Program-made: the position numbers and the translations under genes | Part shown: piece after piece, positions 17,564 through 27,370 of the stretch | Layout: each line of letters opens with the position of its first letter | How positions within the stretch are numbered: the first letter of the stretch is position 1 | Assembly (NCBI GenBank): GCA_016716085.1 | Contig: JADJWY010000001.1 | Location: forward strand, 372,001 to 436,000 | Origin: Hahellaceae bacterium | GTDB lineage: Bacteria > Pseudomonadota > Gammaproteobacteria > Pseudomonadales > Oleiphilaceae | Direction: 5' to 3' | Length of the DNA: 64,000 nt | The notes under the pieces: generated by a model | What the model saw: the letters and a program-made list of their open reading frames with translations, nothing else | Told to the model about the DNA's origin: nothing | The model's database searches: none

Positions 17564-18909
17564 GCTTTATCCACCTTGTCCGCTTTGCCCAGCACCTGCT
17601 GCAAGGCCTGAAAGCTGGCGGGCAAAGGCGAGGACTCATGCAGTCCCTGTTGTAAAAATCGTTTGAAATGGGGTTGACGCTCAATCGCCAGATCCGTTTC
17701 TTTGTCGGAGCCCGGCGCATAGGCTCCCACACTGATCAGATCCCGAGTCTGCTGGTAACGCGCATACAGCTGCTTGAAGCGCTGAGCCCGCTGCAGATGA
17801 TCCTTATCGACAATTTGCGGCATGACCCGACTGATGGAGGCTTCAATGTCAATCGCCGGATAATGCCCCTCTTCGGCCAGACGCCGATTCAGCACGAAAT
17901 GCCCGTCGAGAATGGCTCGGGCAGCGTCCGCAATGGGGTCCTGCTGGTCATCCCCTTCGGTCAGCACGGTGTAGAACGCCGTCACAGAGCCACCACCGGG
18001 CTCGCCGTTACCAGCACGCTCCACCAACTGCGGTAATTTGGCAAAGACCGAGGGCGGATAACCTTTGGTGGCCGGTGGCTCACCGATGGCCAACGCAATT
18101 TCCCGTTGCGCCTGTGCATAACGTGTCAAACTATCCATCAACAACAACACGTTTTTACCCTGATCCCGGAAATATTCAGCAATACGCGTCGTCAACACGG
18201 CCGCCCGAAGACGCATAAGGGGCGAATCGTCCGCAGGAGAGGCAATCACCACCGAACGCGCCAAGCCCTCTTCTCCAAGAATATCCTCTATGAACTCTTT
18301 AACTTCGCGTCCCCGTTCACCGATGAGGCCAACGATCGTGATATCTGCCGAGGTAAAACGGGTCATCATGCCTAGCAGCATACTTTTACCGACACCGCTA
18401 CCCGCAAACAGCCCCAATCGCTGACCCTGCCCCACTGTCAATAAGGCATTGATCGCGCGGATACCGACATCCAGGCGACTGCGGATCGGTGCCCGATGCA
18501 AGGGGTTGATCGGCGCCCCCTGCAACCCCACCTGTTCATGGGCACGCAATGGGCCTTTGCCATCCAGCGGCTGCCCTGTACCGTCCAGCACGCGGCCCAG
18601 GAGCTGCATGCCGACCGAAATATTGCCGGCTCCACCCAGGGGACGAATGAGAGCCCCTGCCTGCAAGCCCTCCACCGACGTCAGTGGCATCAGGTAAAGC
18701 TTCTGCTCGGCAAAACCGACAACTTCAGCCTCAACACTGCGCCCACCCCGGGTTTCAATCAGGCAGCGATCACCCAACATCATGGGGCAACCCACCGCCT
18801 CAAGCGTAAGGCCAACCACCCGGGTCAGACGTCCCCAGATTTCAGGACGTGCACGCAAGGGCACGCAGTCCCGCAGTAGATCCAGTCGCTGAGCCAGACT
18901 AGCCGTCAT
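17560..18909 (-). CDS. fliI: FliI, flagellar export ATPase
   Basis: Cytoplasmic ATPase driving flagellar protein export, homologous to F1 beta. The 449-residue product has a Walker A motif (GLFAGSGVGKS), the Walker B region VLLLMDSLTRYAQA and the family stretch GEPPATKGYPPSVFAKLP. ATG 18909 is chosen because GGAGG lies 6 bases upstream; it overlaps fliH by 11 bases. An ORF start at 18954 would add 15 residues that lie inside fliH coding sequence. Confidence 0.96.
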   Translation of the reverse strand: MTASLAQRLDLLRDCVPLRARPEIWGRLTRVVGLTLEAVGCPMMLGDRCLIETRGGRSVEAEVVGFAEQKLYLMPLTSVEGLQAGALIRPLGGAGNISVGMQLLGRVLDGTGQPLDGKGPLRAHEQVGLQGAPINPLHRAPIRSRLDVGIRAINALLTVGQGQRLGLFAGSGVGKSMLLGMMTRFTSADITIVGLIGERGREVKEFIEDILGEEGLARSVVIASPADDSPLMRLRAAVLTTRIAEYFRDQGKNVLLLMDSLTRYAQAQREIALAIGEPPATKGYPPSVFAKLPQLVERAGNGEPGGGSVTAFYTVLTEGDDQQDPIADAARAILDGHFVLNRRLAEEGHYPAIDIEASISRVMPQIVDKDHLQRAQRFKQLYARYQQTRDLISVGAYAPGSDKETDLAIERQPHFKRFLQQGLHESSPLPASFQALQQVLGKADKVDKA

Positions 18910-19804
18910 GATTGGCCTCCGGCGATGAAGCGTCGGCAGGCTCAGATGCATCATCCTGGTCAGTCACCGACTCGCGCCCAGCAGCCAGAACCTCTGCCTC
19001 GCGGCGGTGCGCCTCAGCAGCGGCCTCATCGACCTTGCGCGCCAATAACTGATCGATGACTTGTTGAAATCTTTTTTCCCGGGTGAAATCAATCACTGAA
19101 TGCCGACTCTCTACTTTACAGCCCCCCGCCGCGATCTGTGCGTCCGCCAGGAGGTGCCAGGATTTATCTACGCCGCCGGAATGACTGCGAATAAACTCCA
19201 GATCGTCGGGGTGCAGGGTGATCTTAAGTAGTCCTTCATTCTCAGGCAGGAGCGCCAGGGCGCCCTGGATCACCGCCAGAATCGTTTCCGAAGGAAGCGT
19301 CAGTTCACGGTAGGTCACGGCCTTGGCCACCGACTGAACCAGTCGCAAAAGGGCCTCTTCTATCGCCTGCCGATCCTGCTCCAGGGGTTTAGCCAGTGCC
19401 TGAATAGTCTGTTCGAGATGCTGAAGTTGACGGGTTATCTTGTCGCCGTGGGTCTTGAAAGCCAACTCCTGGCCCTTTTTTTGCCCTTCCGCCATCCCTT
19501 GCTTGCGCCCTTCCTCCAGCCCCTTGGCCAGACCGGACTCACGCCCCAGTTTCAGTCCGTCATGGCGACCTTGATCCAGACCCTCTTTATAGGCGGCTTC
19601 GCGGATGGCTTCCAGTTCTGCTGCTGTCGGCGGCTTGACAGGCTTCTGCGGCCCCGGCGCGGCCTTGGCGGCCGAGGGTTTTGCCGCCCCCTCCGCGGTG
19701 CGTGAAGCTGAACCTGAATCGCCCATGACGGGGAGCTCCCAGCGCTCATAGGCTGTCAGTGTTTCAGGAGGGGTTTCCGGGGGGGATTTATGATCGGGGG
19801 GCAT
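18899..19804 (-). CDS. fliH: FliH, flagellar export ATPase regulator
   Basis: Negative regulator and tether of FliI, 301 residues. It has a proline-rich disordered N-terminus, the repeated glycine pattern typical of FliH (GLDQGRHDGLKLGRESGLAKG, about 80-115, a GxxxG helix), and a C-terminal domain that binds FliI, followed by an acidic tail. It starts 32 bases after fliG and overlaps fliI. Confidence 0.94.
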   Translation of the reverse strand: MPPDHKSPPETPPETLTAYERWELPVMGDSGSASRTAEGAAKPSAAKAAPGPQKPVKPPTAAELEAIREAAYKEGLDQGRHDGLKLGRESGLAKGLEEGRKQGMAEGQKKGQELAFKTHGDKITRQLQHLEQTIQALAKPLEQDRQAIEEALLRLVQSVAKAVTYRELTLPSETILAVIQGALALLPENEGLLKITLHPDDLEFIRSHSGGVDKSWHLLADAQIAAGGCKVESRHSVIDFTREKRFQQVIDQLLARKVDEAAAEAHRREAEVLAAGRESVTDQDDASEPADASSPEANHDG

Positions 19805-19836
19805 AGGTCTGCCGTTCCATACTTAAGGCCATGACC

Positions 19837-20856
19837 TTAAAGCATAGCCTCACCCGAGCCTCCCAGCGATATTTCACCGGCATCGGCCATGCGCCGCGCA
19901 ATGGTGAGAATTTCTTTCTGAGAGGTTTCAACTTCAGACACCTTAACGGGACCTTTCGCTTCCAGGTCATCCCGTAGCAATTCGGCCGCACGCTTGGACA
20001 TATTTTTGAAGATCTTCTCTTTCAGCTCTTCGTCAGAGCCTTTCAATGCCAGAATGAGATTATCCGAAGACACTTCCCGCAAGAGCGCCTGAATACCCCG
20101 GTCATCCACATCCTTGAGATTGTCAAAGACAAACATCAGATCTTCAATCGCAGTCCCCAGATCATTGTCAACTTCCTTGATCGAATCCATCAACGGCCCT
20201 TCGATGCTGGACTCCATGAAGTTCATGATGTCAGCCGCCCGTTTGACGCCACCGATCTTGCTGGTCTGCCCGGATGCTCCGCCCGAGAACTGCTTTTCCA
20301 GAATCGCATTGAGCTCCTGCAGGGCCTGCGGCTGCACCGTTTCCAAAGCGGCAACCCGCATCACAATATCGAGGCGCACTTTTTCGTCAAAGTTCGCGAG
20401 AATTTCAGCCGACTGGTCTGGATCCAGATAGGAAATCACAATGGCCTGAATTTGGGGGTGTTCGTAGCGAATCATGTCGGCGACCGCACGCGACTCCATC
20501 CACTTGAGGGTATCAAGACCGGTGGTGTTGCCACCAATCAGAATGCGGTCAATCAGACTACTGGCCTTATCTTCCCCCAGTGCCTGCGTCAGCATTTTAC
20601 GGATATAGTCGTCAGCCCCAATACCAAGACCGGTCTGGCCACCCACGGCTTCAAGAAACTCGGAGGTAACTTCTTCAACCATGTCCTGAGTGACATTTGA
20701 AAGCTTGGCCATCTGTGCGCCCACCCGTTGCACTTCCTTAGGCCCCATGTGCTTCAGGATCTGAGCCGCATCCGCTTCCCCCAACGACATCAGCAGGATG
20801 GCCGCCTGGTCCACCCTGCTCATTTTCTTTTTACCTTTGGCCTGTTCCTCACTCAT
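19837..20856 (-). CDS. fliG: FliG, flagellar motor switch protein
   Basis: C-ring rotor protein of 339 residues that contacts the stator. It contains the N-terminal FliF-binding domain, a middle domain, and the C-terminal torque domain with the charged helix region SDNLILALKGSDEELKEKIF and the family stretch MSKRAAELLRDDLEAKGPVK. The start overlaps the end of fliF by 8 bases. Confidence 0.97.
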   Translation of the reverse strand: MSEEQAKGKKKMSRVDQAAILLMSLGEADAAQILKHMGPKEVQRVGAQMAKLSNVTQDMVEEVTSEFLEAVGGQTGLGIGADDYIRKMLTQALGEDKASSLIDRILIGGNTTGLDTLKWMESRAVADMIRYEHPQIQAIVISYLDPDQSAEILANFDEKVRLDIVMRVAALETVQPQALQELNAILEKQFSGGASGQTSKIGGVKRAADIMNFMESSIEGPLMDSIKEVDNDLGTAIEDLMFVFDNLKDVDDRGIQALLREVSSDNLILALKGSDEELKEKIFKNMSKRAAELLRDDLEAKGPVKVSEVETSQKEILTIARRMADAGEISLGGSGEAML

Positions 20857-22573
20857 CCGCCATTACCCATTGCCTGACCACCTGCGCGACGCGCCCCGGA
20901 TCTTCTGCGATGAGTCCCTTCAACGCATTCTTTTGTTTTTCATACCCCTCGGAGGCCCCCGGCAAAACAAAGTCACCTGAGGTCGACAGACCGATATCCC
21001 CTTCAGACATGGTAGACAATTTTTCCAATTCGGCCAGACCATCTTCATCACCGGCCAGTGCCAACTGTTTTTCATCCGCGCCATTGCTGAGGAGGTTACG
21101 GAAGGTCGGACGAATCACGCCGAACACCAATACCAGCACAATCAGGAAGGCAATACTCCACTTGAGCAAATCACGGAACCAGACCTGTTCCCAGATGGGT
21201 ACCTCTATGGCGGACACCTCCATTTCTTCCGCCAGGAACGGGGTGTTGATCACATTGACACTGTCTCCCCGTGAGGCTGAAAAACCTACGGCATCCTTCA
21301 CCAACTGGGCCAGGCGATCCAGCTCTGCCGCGGGCCAGGGCTGATAGGTGATTTCCCCTGTCTCAGGATTCACCTTCTTGAGATCGTCCACCACAACGGC
21401 AACGGTCAAACGTGCAATCTTACCCTGATGATGTTTGATATAGCTCACCGTCCGGTCAACTTCGTAGTTACGAATGGACTGTTTACGGATATCGGTCACA
21501 GGAGGCGTGGTGCCTGCTGCACCCGCAGCATTGGCTTGCTCAGGCGCAGCGGCTGCCCCGGGCGGTTGATTGCTGAGCGCACCGGGAACCCCCTGATCGC
21601 CTGCCGGCCCACGCTGCTCACCCAACTCCTGTTCGCTGCGAATCGCTTGTTGATCGGGATTAAAAACCTCTTCCGCCTGCTCGATGGCGGTAAAATCGAC
21701 GTCAGCGGATACTTCAGCGCGGAAACGACTGGCACCAATCACCGGGTCCAGAATGCTGTTCACCCGACGGGTCAGCAGTTCTTCCATGCGGCGGGCATAT
21801 TCATACTCACGGCTGGTCTGTTTATCCTGCTCAGACAGCGAATTGGCGGACAACAGATTCCCCGCCTGATCGACGACCGCCACATCTTTCTGGTCCATCT
21901 GCGGCACACTGCCTGCCACCAGATTAACAATCGCCTCCACCTGCTGAGCACCAACGGAGCGGGTTCCGCTGAGTTCCAGCAGTACAGATGCCGAAGGCTT
22001 GCGATTATCGCGCACAAACACGCTGTCTTTGGGGATCGCCAGATGCACCCGCGCACTCTTAACGTTACGCAGGCTGGAAATGGTTCGCGCCAGCTCGCCT
22101 TCCAGCCCCCGGCGATAACGGGTGGTTTCCATGAACTGACTGGTACCCAACCCGGTTTCCTTATCCAGTAACTCAAAACCCACACCACGATCCTGGGTAA
22201 TACCGGCTGACGCTAGCTGCATACGGGCTTTGTGAATATCTTCAGAGGCAATGAGAAGCGCGCCTGAGTTAGGCTCCACTTTGAACTTGATTTCATTCTG
22301 CTGCAGAATTCCTGCAACCTCTGTCGCATCGTATTGCCCCATGTCGTTGAACAAAGGACGGTAACTTGGCTCGTTAGCCCAGAGGATAATGGCGATACCC
22401 AATGCGATGCTGGCCGCTGCCCCGACCATCAGGACGAGCTGGCGAATGAGAGAGAGCTTGTTGAACCCCAACAGCATATCGCTGCGGTTCTCGATCAGCT
22501 TTTCACCGTCTCCACCCCCACCGGCGGTGGCGGGTAACCCACCGCTACTCATTTCTGCTGGCAAACTGGCCAT
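20849..22573 (-). CDS. fliF: FliF, flagellar MS-ring protein
   Basis: Forms the MS ring in the inner membrane. The 574-residue product has two transmembrane helices (about 45-67, LVLMVGAAASIALGIAIILW, and about 455-475), periplasmic ring-building motifs between them, with family sequence RYRRGLEGELARTISSLRNV, and a cytoplasmic C-terminus ending in RVAQVVRQWVMADE that binds FliG. It lies 31 bases after fliE. Confidence 0.97.
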   Translation of the reverse strand: MASLPAEMSSGGLPATAGGGGDGEKLIENRSDMLLGFNKLSLIRQLVLMVGAAASIALGIAIILWANEPSYRPLFNDMGQYDATEVAGILQQNEIKFKVEPNSGALLIASEDIHKARMQLASAGITQDRGVGFELLDKETGLGTSQFMETTRYRRGLEGELARTISSLRNVKSARVHLAIPKDSVFVRDNRKPSASVLLELSGTRSVGAQQVEAIVNLVAGSVPQMDQKDVAVVDQAGNLLSANSLSEQDKQTSREYEYARRMEELLTRRVNSILDPVIGASRFRAEVSADVDFTAIEQAEEVFNPDQQAIRSEQELGEQRGPAGDQGVPGALSNQPPGAAAAPEQANAAGAAGTTPPVTDIRKQSIRNYEVDRTVSYIKHHQGKIARLTVAVVVDDLKKVNPETGEITYQPWPAAELDRLAQLVKDAVGFSASRGDSVNVINTPFLAEEMEVSAIEVPIWEQVWFRDLLKWSIAFLIVLVLVFGVIRPTFRNLLSNGADEKQLALAGDEDGLAELEKLSTMSEGDIGLSTSGDFVLPGASEGYEKQKNALKGLIAEDPGRVAQVVRQWVMADE

Positions 22574-22604
22574 GGCTCACGCTCCGGTAACTGCTGGATC
22601 AGGA

Positions 22605-22979
22605 TCAGATAGGCATTTTCATGATGTCTTCGTAGGTCTGGACCACCCGGTTGCGCACCTGGGTCAGCGCCTGGAAGGCAAGTGAGGATTTCTGGGAGGC
22701 AATCATAACTTTAGCCAGGTCGACATCGGGCTCCCCCTTGACGTAGGCGTTACGCAAATCCGAGGCAGACTGCTGCATCTGGTCAACTTTACTGACCGCC
22801 TGCTTAAGCATGTCACCAAACCCGGGCGCTTCCGTAACGGCCTGGCGCCCCGCAGTCCCTTCAATGACGCCCGGCTTCTGCGGCAGTGCTTCGGCCTGAA
22901 TTCGGTGTGACTGAGCCATCTGAGCCCGCACGGCCCGAATATCGGCCAGCACATTCGCAATATCCATCCGGTTGTCCAT
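22605..22979 (-). CDS. fliE: FliE, flagellar hook-basal body adaptor
   Basis: Adaptor between MS ring and rod, 124 residues. The C-terminal half carries the conserved VDLAKVMIASQKSSLAFQA stretch and ends in VQTYEDIMKMPI, the standard FliE C-terminus. First gene of the fliEFGHIJ run. A sigma-54-like site lies upstream within the last codons of fleR. Confidence 0.96.
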   Translation of the reverse strand: MDNRMDIANVLADIRAVRAQMAQSHRIQAEALPQKPGVIEGTAGRQAVTEAPGFGDMLKQAVSKVDQMQQSASDLRNAYVKGEPDVDLAKVMIASQKSSLAFQALTQVRNRVVQTYEDIMKMPI

Positions 22980-23014
22980 TGTCCACCTCTCGGTTCACGT
23001 CTGATTTTTGACGG

Positions 23015-24436
23015 TCACGATGCCGTTAACAAAGAACTTTCAACATCTATGCCACATTCCCGCATCCGCGCGATTTTGTATCGCAAGGTACGCGGTGAAA
23101 TCCCTAGCTTTTCGGCCACCCGGTTACGTTTTCCACGCTCAACCCGCAGTGCATCCAGAATGATCTGAAACTCACGATTGCGCATTTCCTGACCGAGTAC
23201 ACCGTTGTCATCATCGACGTCTGCCATAAAATCGTCACTGCCGTCTTCCTCATCCAGCAGATCGCTTTCCAGTGCGCTGCCTGGGGTTGGCATCATGCCC
23301 AGTGCCCCACCCTGCAAACACAAGTCTGCAGCCGAAATCACGCCACTTTGTTGAAGAATCAACGCCCGCTGAATTGCGTTATCCAACTCCCGCACATTGC
23401 CCGGCCAGTCATAGCCCAACAACGCCTGGCGCGCTCGACTATCGAAATTCACAGCAACCAGTTTCATTTTACCCGCGTGCACCGCCAGCAGGTGTTCAGC
23501 CAAAGGCAGGATATCGCCTTTGCGTTCGCGTAGCGGCTGCCACTGCAAGGGAAAAACAGATAAACGGTAGTAAAGGTCTTCGCGGAACTTACCACCCTCG
23601 ACGTAAGATTTGAGATCACGGTTGGTCGTCGCAATCACACGCACATCCAGTTTGATGGCTTTGCGTCCGCCAATCCGCTCAACTTCCCGCTCCTGCAGTA
23701 CGCGCAGCAATTTAGCCTGCAGGCCGAGATCCATTTCCGAGATTTCGTCGAGGAGCAGGGTTCCACCGTTGGCTTGCTCAAACTTACCCGGCATGCTGGC
23801 ATGAGCGCCGGTAAACGCACCTTTTTCATGTCCGAACAGCATGGCTTCCAGCATATTTTCGGGAATTGCCGCACAGTTGATGGCAATGAATGGTTGTTTG
23901 CGGCGTTCGGAATGCTGATGAATAAAACGGGCCAGAACCTCTTTACCGGTCCCGCTTTCGCCCGAGATCAGTACCGTTGAATCCGTAGCCGCGACCCGCT
24001 GCGCCAACTGAAACACGCGCTTACTGGCAGGATCAGCTGCCACGGGCTGATCGGCTTCGACTTCGCTGACCACCTGCCCCTGGTATTTGTTCAGGGCATT
24101 GACCAGCTGTTCACCAGAGAACGGTTTAACCAGATAATCCAGCGCACCCTGTTGCATGGCAGAGACGGCCTGACTGATCTGACCATAGGCGGTCATCAGG
24201 ATCACCGACTGCCCCGGAAATTGACGACGGATTTCTGCCAGCAACTCAAAGCCATTCATGCCAGGCATATTGATGTCACTGACAACCATATCGACGGGTT
24301 TTTGTCCCAGAACCTTGAGGGCCTGCTCAGCGCTATCTACGCCAATGTAATCGAAGCCTGACATTTCAAGTGTCGTCGTCAGGGCGTCCAGCAAGGCCAA
24401 ATCATCTTCAACAACAAGAATGATCGGTTTAGACAT
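23015..24436 (-). CDS. fleR: FleR, sigma-54-dependent flagellar response regulator
   Basis: NtrC-type activator of 473 residues: receiver domain (phosphoacceptor D54 in VVSDINMPG), AAA+ domain with Walker A GESGTGKE and the sigma-54 contact loop GAFTGA, and a C-terminal Fis-type helix-turn-helix (RNRVAEKLGISPRTLRYK). In polar-flagellum bacteria FleSR activates the hook-basal body genes such as fliE. ATG 24436 is preferred over 24442 because GGAGGG sits 7 bases upstream; it overlaps fleS by 8 bases. Confidence 0.95.
   Translation of the reverse strand: MSKPIILVVEDDLALLDALTTTLEMSGFDYIGVDSAEQALKVLGQKPVDMVVSDINMPGMNGFELLAEIRRQFPGQSVILMTAYGQISQAVSAMQQGALDYLVKPFSGEQLVNALNKYQGQVVSEVEADQPVAADPASKRVFQLAQRVAATDSTVLISGESGTGKEVLARFIHQHSERRKQPFIAINCAAIPENMLEAMLFGHEKGAFTGAHASMPGKFEQANGGTLLLDEISEMDLGLQAKLLRVLQEREVERIGGRKAIKLDVRVIATTNRDLKSYVEGGKFREDLYYRLSVFPLQWQPLRERKGDILPLAEHLLAVHAGKMKLVAVNFDSRARQALLGYDWPGNVRELDNAIQRALILQQSGVISAADLCLQGGALGMMPTPGSALESDLLDEEDGSDDFMADVDDDNGVLGQEMRNREFQIILDALRVERGKRNRVAEKLGISPRTLRYKIARMRECGIDVESSLLTAS
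23039..23054 (-). promoter_or_regulatory. Candidate sigma-54 promoter for fliE operon, inside fleR
   Basis: Minus strand TGGCATAGATGTTGAA: GG and the -12 dinucleotide (GA instead of GC) are 10 bases apart and the rest matches consensus well. It overlaps the last codons of fleR and would start transcription about 50 bases before fliE. Confidence 0.5.
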
Positions 24437-25487
24437 GAGCATACCCTCCTGTTAATACGGCAGACTCAGGTTGAGCAATTTTTGGGGTTGCTTTGGGCAT
24501 GGGAATCACGGAGGACTCGCCATGATGTAGAGGTAATACCAGCACGGCAGAGGCACCTTGCCCGCGTCCTGGTGAGGTAATCCGAAACAGGCCATGGTGG
24601 GCGCGGGCAATGCCGTCGACAACGGCCAGGCCTAATCCGGTCCCCTGACCTTTCGTGGTAAAAAAGGCTTCTTTGAGACGACGCGCGGTGACCTCGTCAA
24701 ATCCTTGACCATTATCTTGCACTGAAATCAGCAAAGACCCGTTCAAGGCCACGACCGACACATCAATTCTCGGGTTTTCACTGCCCAGACAGGCCTCGAT
24801 GGCATTATTGATGAGGTTCATCACGCCGCCAACCAGACTTTCACGGTTACACACCAGTGAATGATCCCCCCCTTCCAGATGCCATTGCAAACCGGCAACG
24901 GCAGGTTCTGCCGCGGCCTGAATCGACTGAAATAGCGCTTCGATGCTCAGGCGTTCTGCCAGGGGGCAATCGCCGCGTGCAAACATCAGCATGTCCTTTA
25001 CCTGTTGTTCAAGGTGGTTCAGGCGGGAAACCAACTTACGGGAACACTTTTCCACCAACTCCGGCGTCATATTCGGGTTAGTCAACTGACTGGCATAAAG
25101 CATGGCGGCCGACAGTGGTGTGCGAATCTGATGTGCCAGCGACGCGACCATCTTACCCATCAGAGAGAGGCGCTCATTACGGGCTACCTTGGACTGAAGT
25201 ACCCGTGTCTCAGTGACGTCATACAACAGCACCAGTTGTCCAGGCCCGTTCTCCAGTGAACACGTCTGCACGGACAGCTTTCGCCCATCCTTCAATGAGA
25301 CCTCATGGCCATCATCTTCCTGGGGCGCGAAACTGCGCTCAATCACAGCAGCCCAACGCTCACCGATCAAAGGCTCACCCAGTAAGGCAACCGCCGCCGG
25401 ATTGCATTCCTTCACACATCCTTTCGCGTTCAGAATGATCACGCCTGCGGGAAGTGCTTCCAGTACTGTTGTCGTGCTCAAGCTCAT
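24429..25487 (-). CDS. fleS: FleS, flagellar sensor histidine kinase
   Basis: Cytoplasmic histidine kinase of 352 residues with a PAS-like domain (about 8-110, starting VLEALPAGVIILNAKG), a HisKA domain with the phospho-histidine in SLAHQIRTPLSAA near residue 118, and an HATPase domain with NLINNAIEAC, DNGQGF and GTGLGLAVV. No transmembrane segment, as in Pseudomonas FleS. Partner of the overlapping fleR. Confidence 0.94.
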   Translation of the reverse strand: MSLSTTTVLEALPAGVIILNAKGCVKECNPAAVALLGEPLIGERWAAVIERSFAPQEDDGHEVSLKDGRKLSVQTCSLENGPGQLVLLYDVTETRVLQSKVARNERLSLMGKMVASLAHQIRTPLSAAMLYASQLTNPNMTPELVEKCSRKLVSRLNHLEQQVKDMLMFARGDCPLAERLSIEALFQSIQAAAEPAVAGLQWHLEGGDHSLVCNRESLVGGVMNLINNAIEACLGSENPRIDVSVVALNGSLLISVQDNGQGFDEVTARRLKEAFFTTKGQGTGLGLAVVDGIARAHHGLFRITSPGRGQGASAVLVLPLHHGESSVIPMPKATPKIAQPESAVLTGGYAHV

Positions 25488-25560
25488 GCAGTCTCTCCTG
25501 CTTAATCAGGTCGATATTCAGTCAAAACACCGACGAACCAAACCTTAACAGCCCTAACCA

Positions 25561-25576
25561 TGCAGGATGCTTGCCC
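25561..25576 (-). promoter_or_regulatory. Candidate sigma-54 promoter for fleSR
   Basis: Minus strand GGGCAAGCATCCTGCA: GG and GC exactly 10 bases apart. The start would lie near 25551, about 64 bases before fleS. Consistent with FleQ-dependent control of fleSR known in Pseudomonas; pattern match only. Confidence 0.45.
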
Positions 25577-25698
25577 ACTTTAATAAAGCAATTGAAATCA
25601 ATAGATTAAGATTATATATTGAGAATGATGTCAGGATTTTGACGAGGTGAAACCCAGAAAAGAATGAAACAGACGTAACGGATTGAAGGACTTGAAGG

Positions 25699-27135
25699 TT
25701 ATTCGTCCTGGTAGTTGAGTCCGTACTTGCGGACTTTTTCAACCAGCGTAGTGCGGCGCAGATGGAGTTTTTCGGCGGCACGCGCCACCACGCCACCGGC
25801 ATCATCCAGCGCCTGCTTGATCAGGGCTTTTTCCAGATTGGCAAGATAATCTTTGAGGTCGATGCCGTTGACCGGCAACATGGCGGGTTGATCAATCCCG
25901 ATCAATCCAGGCTCACCGGCATAGGCCGGCACATCAACCACTTCTTCCTCGTCATCTATATGACGAAATTTGGCAGGTAACTCCTGCAAGCCGACAACGC
26001 CATAAGGATTCATAATGGCCAATCGTTCTACCAAATTGGCCAGCTCTCTGACGTTACCCGGCCAGTCGTGCCGACAGAGGCTCAAAATGGCGGCCGAATT
26101 AAAGCGCAGAGATCCGCGCTTTTCTTTCTCCATACGGGAAATCAATTCATTCAGCAGTAATGGAATATCTTCCACCCGCTCACGCAACGGCGGCATTTCA
26201 ATGGGAAAGACATTGAGACGGTAATAAAGGTCCTCTCGGAACTCACCTTTCTCAATCATTTCTTCCAGATTCTTGTGCGTGGCGGCAATAATGCGCACAT
26301 CGGCCTGTATGGTCTTGTTACTCCCGACGCGCTCAAAGGTTTTTTCCTGCAGCACGCGCAAAATTTTCACCTGCATGTGCAGAGGCATATCGCCAATCTC
26401 ATCGAGAAACAGCGTTCCACCCTGCGCCAACTCAAAGCGCCCTTCACGCGCCGTAATCGCCCCCGTGAACGCTCCCTTTTCATGGCCGAACAATTCACTT
26501 TCCAGTAACTCTGCAGGGATGGCACCGCAATTCACAGGCACAAACGGCTTATTGCGACGGTGTGAGTTATAATGCAGGTTCCGGGCAACCACTTCCTTGC
26601 CGGTTCCAGACTCCCCCATGATCATGACGCTGACTTCTTTATCCGCCACCTGCGCCATCATTTCCCGCACGCGCTGCACGGTGCGACTCGTCCCCACCAG
26701 CGATCGAAATAGCAGAATTTCACGCTGACGCGAACGCCCCCGATGTGCTGCGTACTGGTCCCGATAGACCTGCGCCCGATAAAGGGTATCCATAAACTTG
26801 TTGTAGTGGGGTTCCGCGTCCAGTCGGGATATGATCTTTTTGGCCAGCACATCATCATCCATGCCCGCCAGATTCAGTTCCCCCAATGCGATGACGGGGA
26901 GCCCTGCATCCCACTCATGAAGCCCATCCAACAGTGCCGGAACCCCATCGACGGAGCTATCGATCATCACGGCACCGAAGGCTTCACTCCCGCCCTCAAC
27001 GTCACGCACGCGAGCCTGCCAGTCTGCAAGTGTGGCCAGCAAAAATCGCTCCCCGACAAAGGTCAGGATTACAGAAATCTTGGCGGCTTTTTCCGCACTG
27101 TTGCAGATCAACAGAATTGTATTTTCATTATTCAT
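25699..27135 (-). CDS. fleQ: FleQ, master flagellar sigma-54 activator
   Basis: Top regulator of polar flagellar genes and, in Pseudomonas, a c-di-GMP receptor. The 478-residue product has an atypical receiver-like N-terminal domain (about 1-120), an AAA+ domain with Walker A GESGTGKE, GAFTGA and GGTLFLDEIGDMP, and a C-terminal Fis-type DNA-binding helix pair (RAAEKLHLRRTTLVEKVRKY). It is separated from fleS by 211 bases. A good sigma-70 promoter lies upstream at 27180-27208, fitting its place at the top of the cascade. Confidence 0.95.
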   Translation of the reverse strand: MNNENTILLICNSAEKAAKISVILTFVGERFLLATLADWQARVRDVEGGSEAFGAVMIDSSVDGVPALLDGLHEWDAGLPVIALGELNLAGMDDDVLAKKIISRLDAEPHYNKFMDTLYRAQVYRDQYAAHRGRSRQREILLFRSLVGTSRTVQRVREMMAQVADKEVSVMIMGESGTGKEVVARNLHYNSHRRNKPFVPVNCGAIPAELLESELFGHEKGAFTGAITAREGRFELAQGGTLFLDEIGDMPLHMQVKILRVLQEKTFERVGSNKTIQADVRIIAATHKNLEEMIEKGEFREDLYYRLNVFPIEMPPLRERVEDIPLLLNELISRMEKEKRGSLRFNSAAILSLCRHDWPGNVRELANLVERLAIMNPYGVVGLQELPAKFRHIDDEEEVVDVPAYAGEPGLIGIDQPAMLPVNGIDLKDYLANLEKALIKQALDDAGGVVARAAEKLHLRRTTLVEKVRKYGLNYQDE

Positions 27136-27179
27136 GCGCGGATAGTTGGACTCTTTTGAGATGGCTACTGCATCTGAAA

Positions 27180-27208
27180 AGTAAAGACTTCACGACACTG
27201 TCTGTCAA
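27180..27208 (-). promoter_or_regulatory. Probable sigma-70 promoter of fleQ
   Basis: Minus strand TTGACA, 17 bases, TTTACT. The -35 is perfect. The start would lie about 38 bases before the fleQ ATG. Confidence 0.5.
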
Positions 27209-27289
27209 ATAACCGGCACCGTCCTGCACATAGGTAAAAACCGGCGTAACTCAGGCGGAAAATTGGCACTACGCCCAGCATGGGCAAAC

Positions 27290-27320
27290 AAAAAAAGAGC
27301 CACGTCTGTGACTCTTTTTT
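27290..27320 (-). terminator. Intrinsic terminator after oadB
   Basis: On the minus strand a GAGTCAC...GTGGCTC hairpin is followed by a run of seven T. The complementary A-run on the other arm makes it work in both orientations. It separates the oad operon from fleQ. Confidence 0.8.
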
Positions 27321-27370
27321 GACCGTGGCTAGGCGGCATGTCGATACCCCCCTAACCTGTTTACGGCGAT

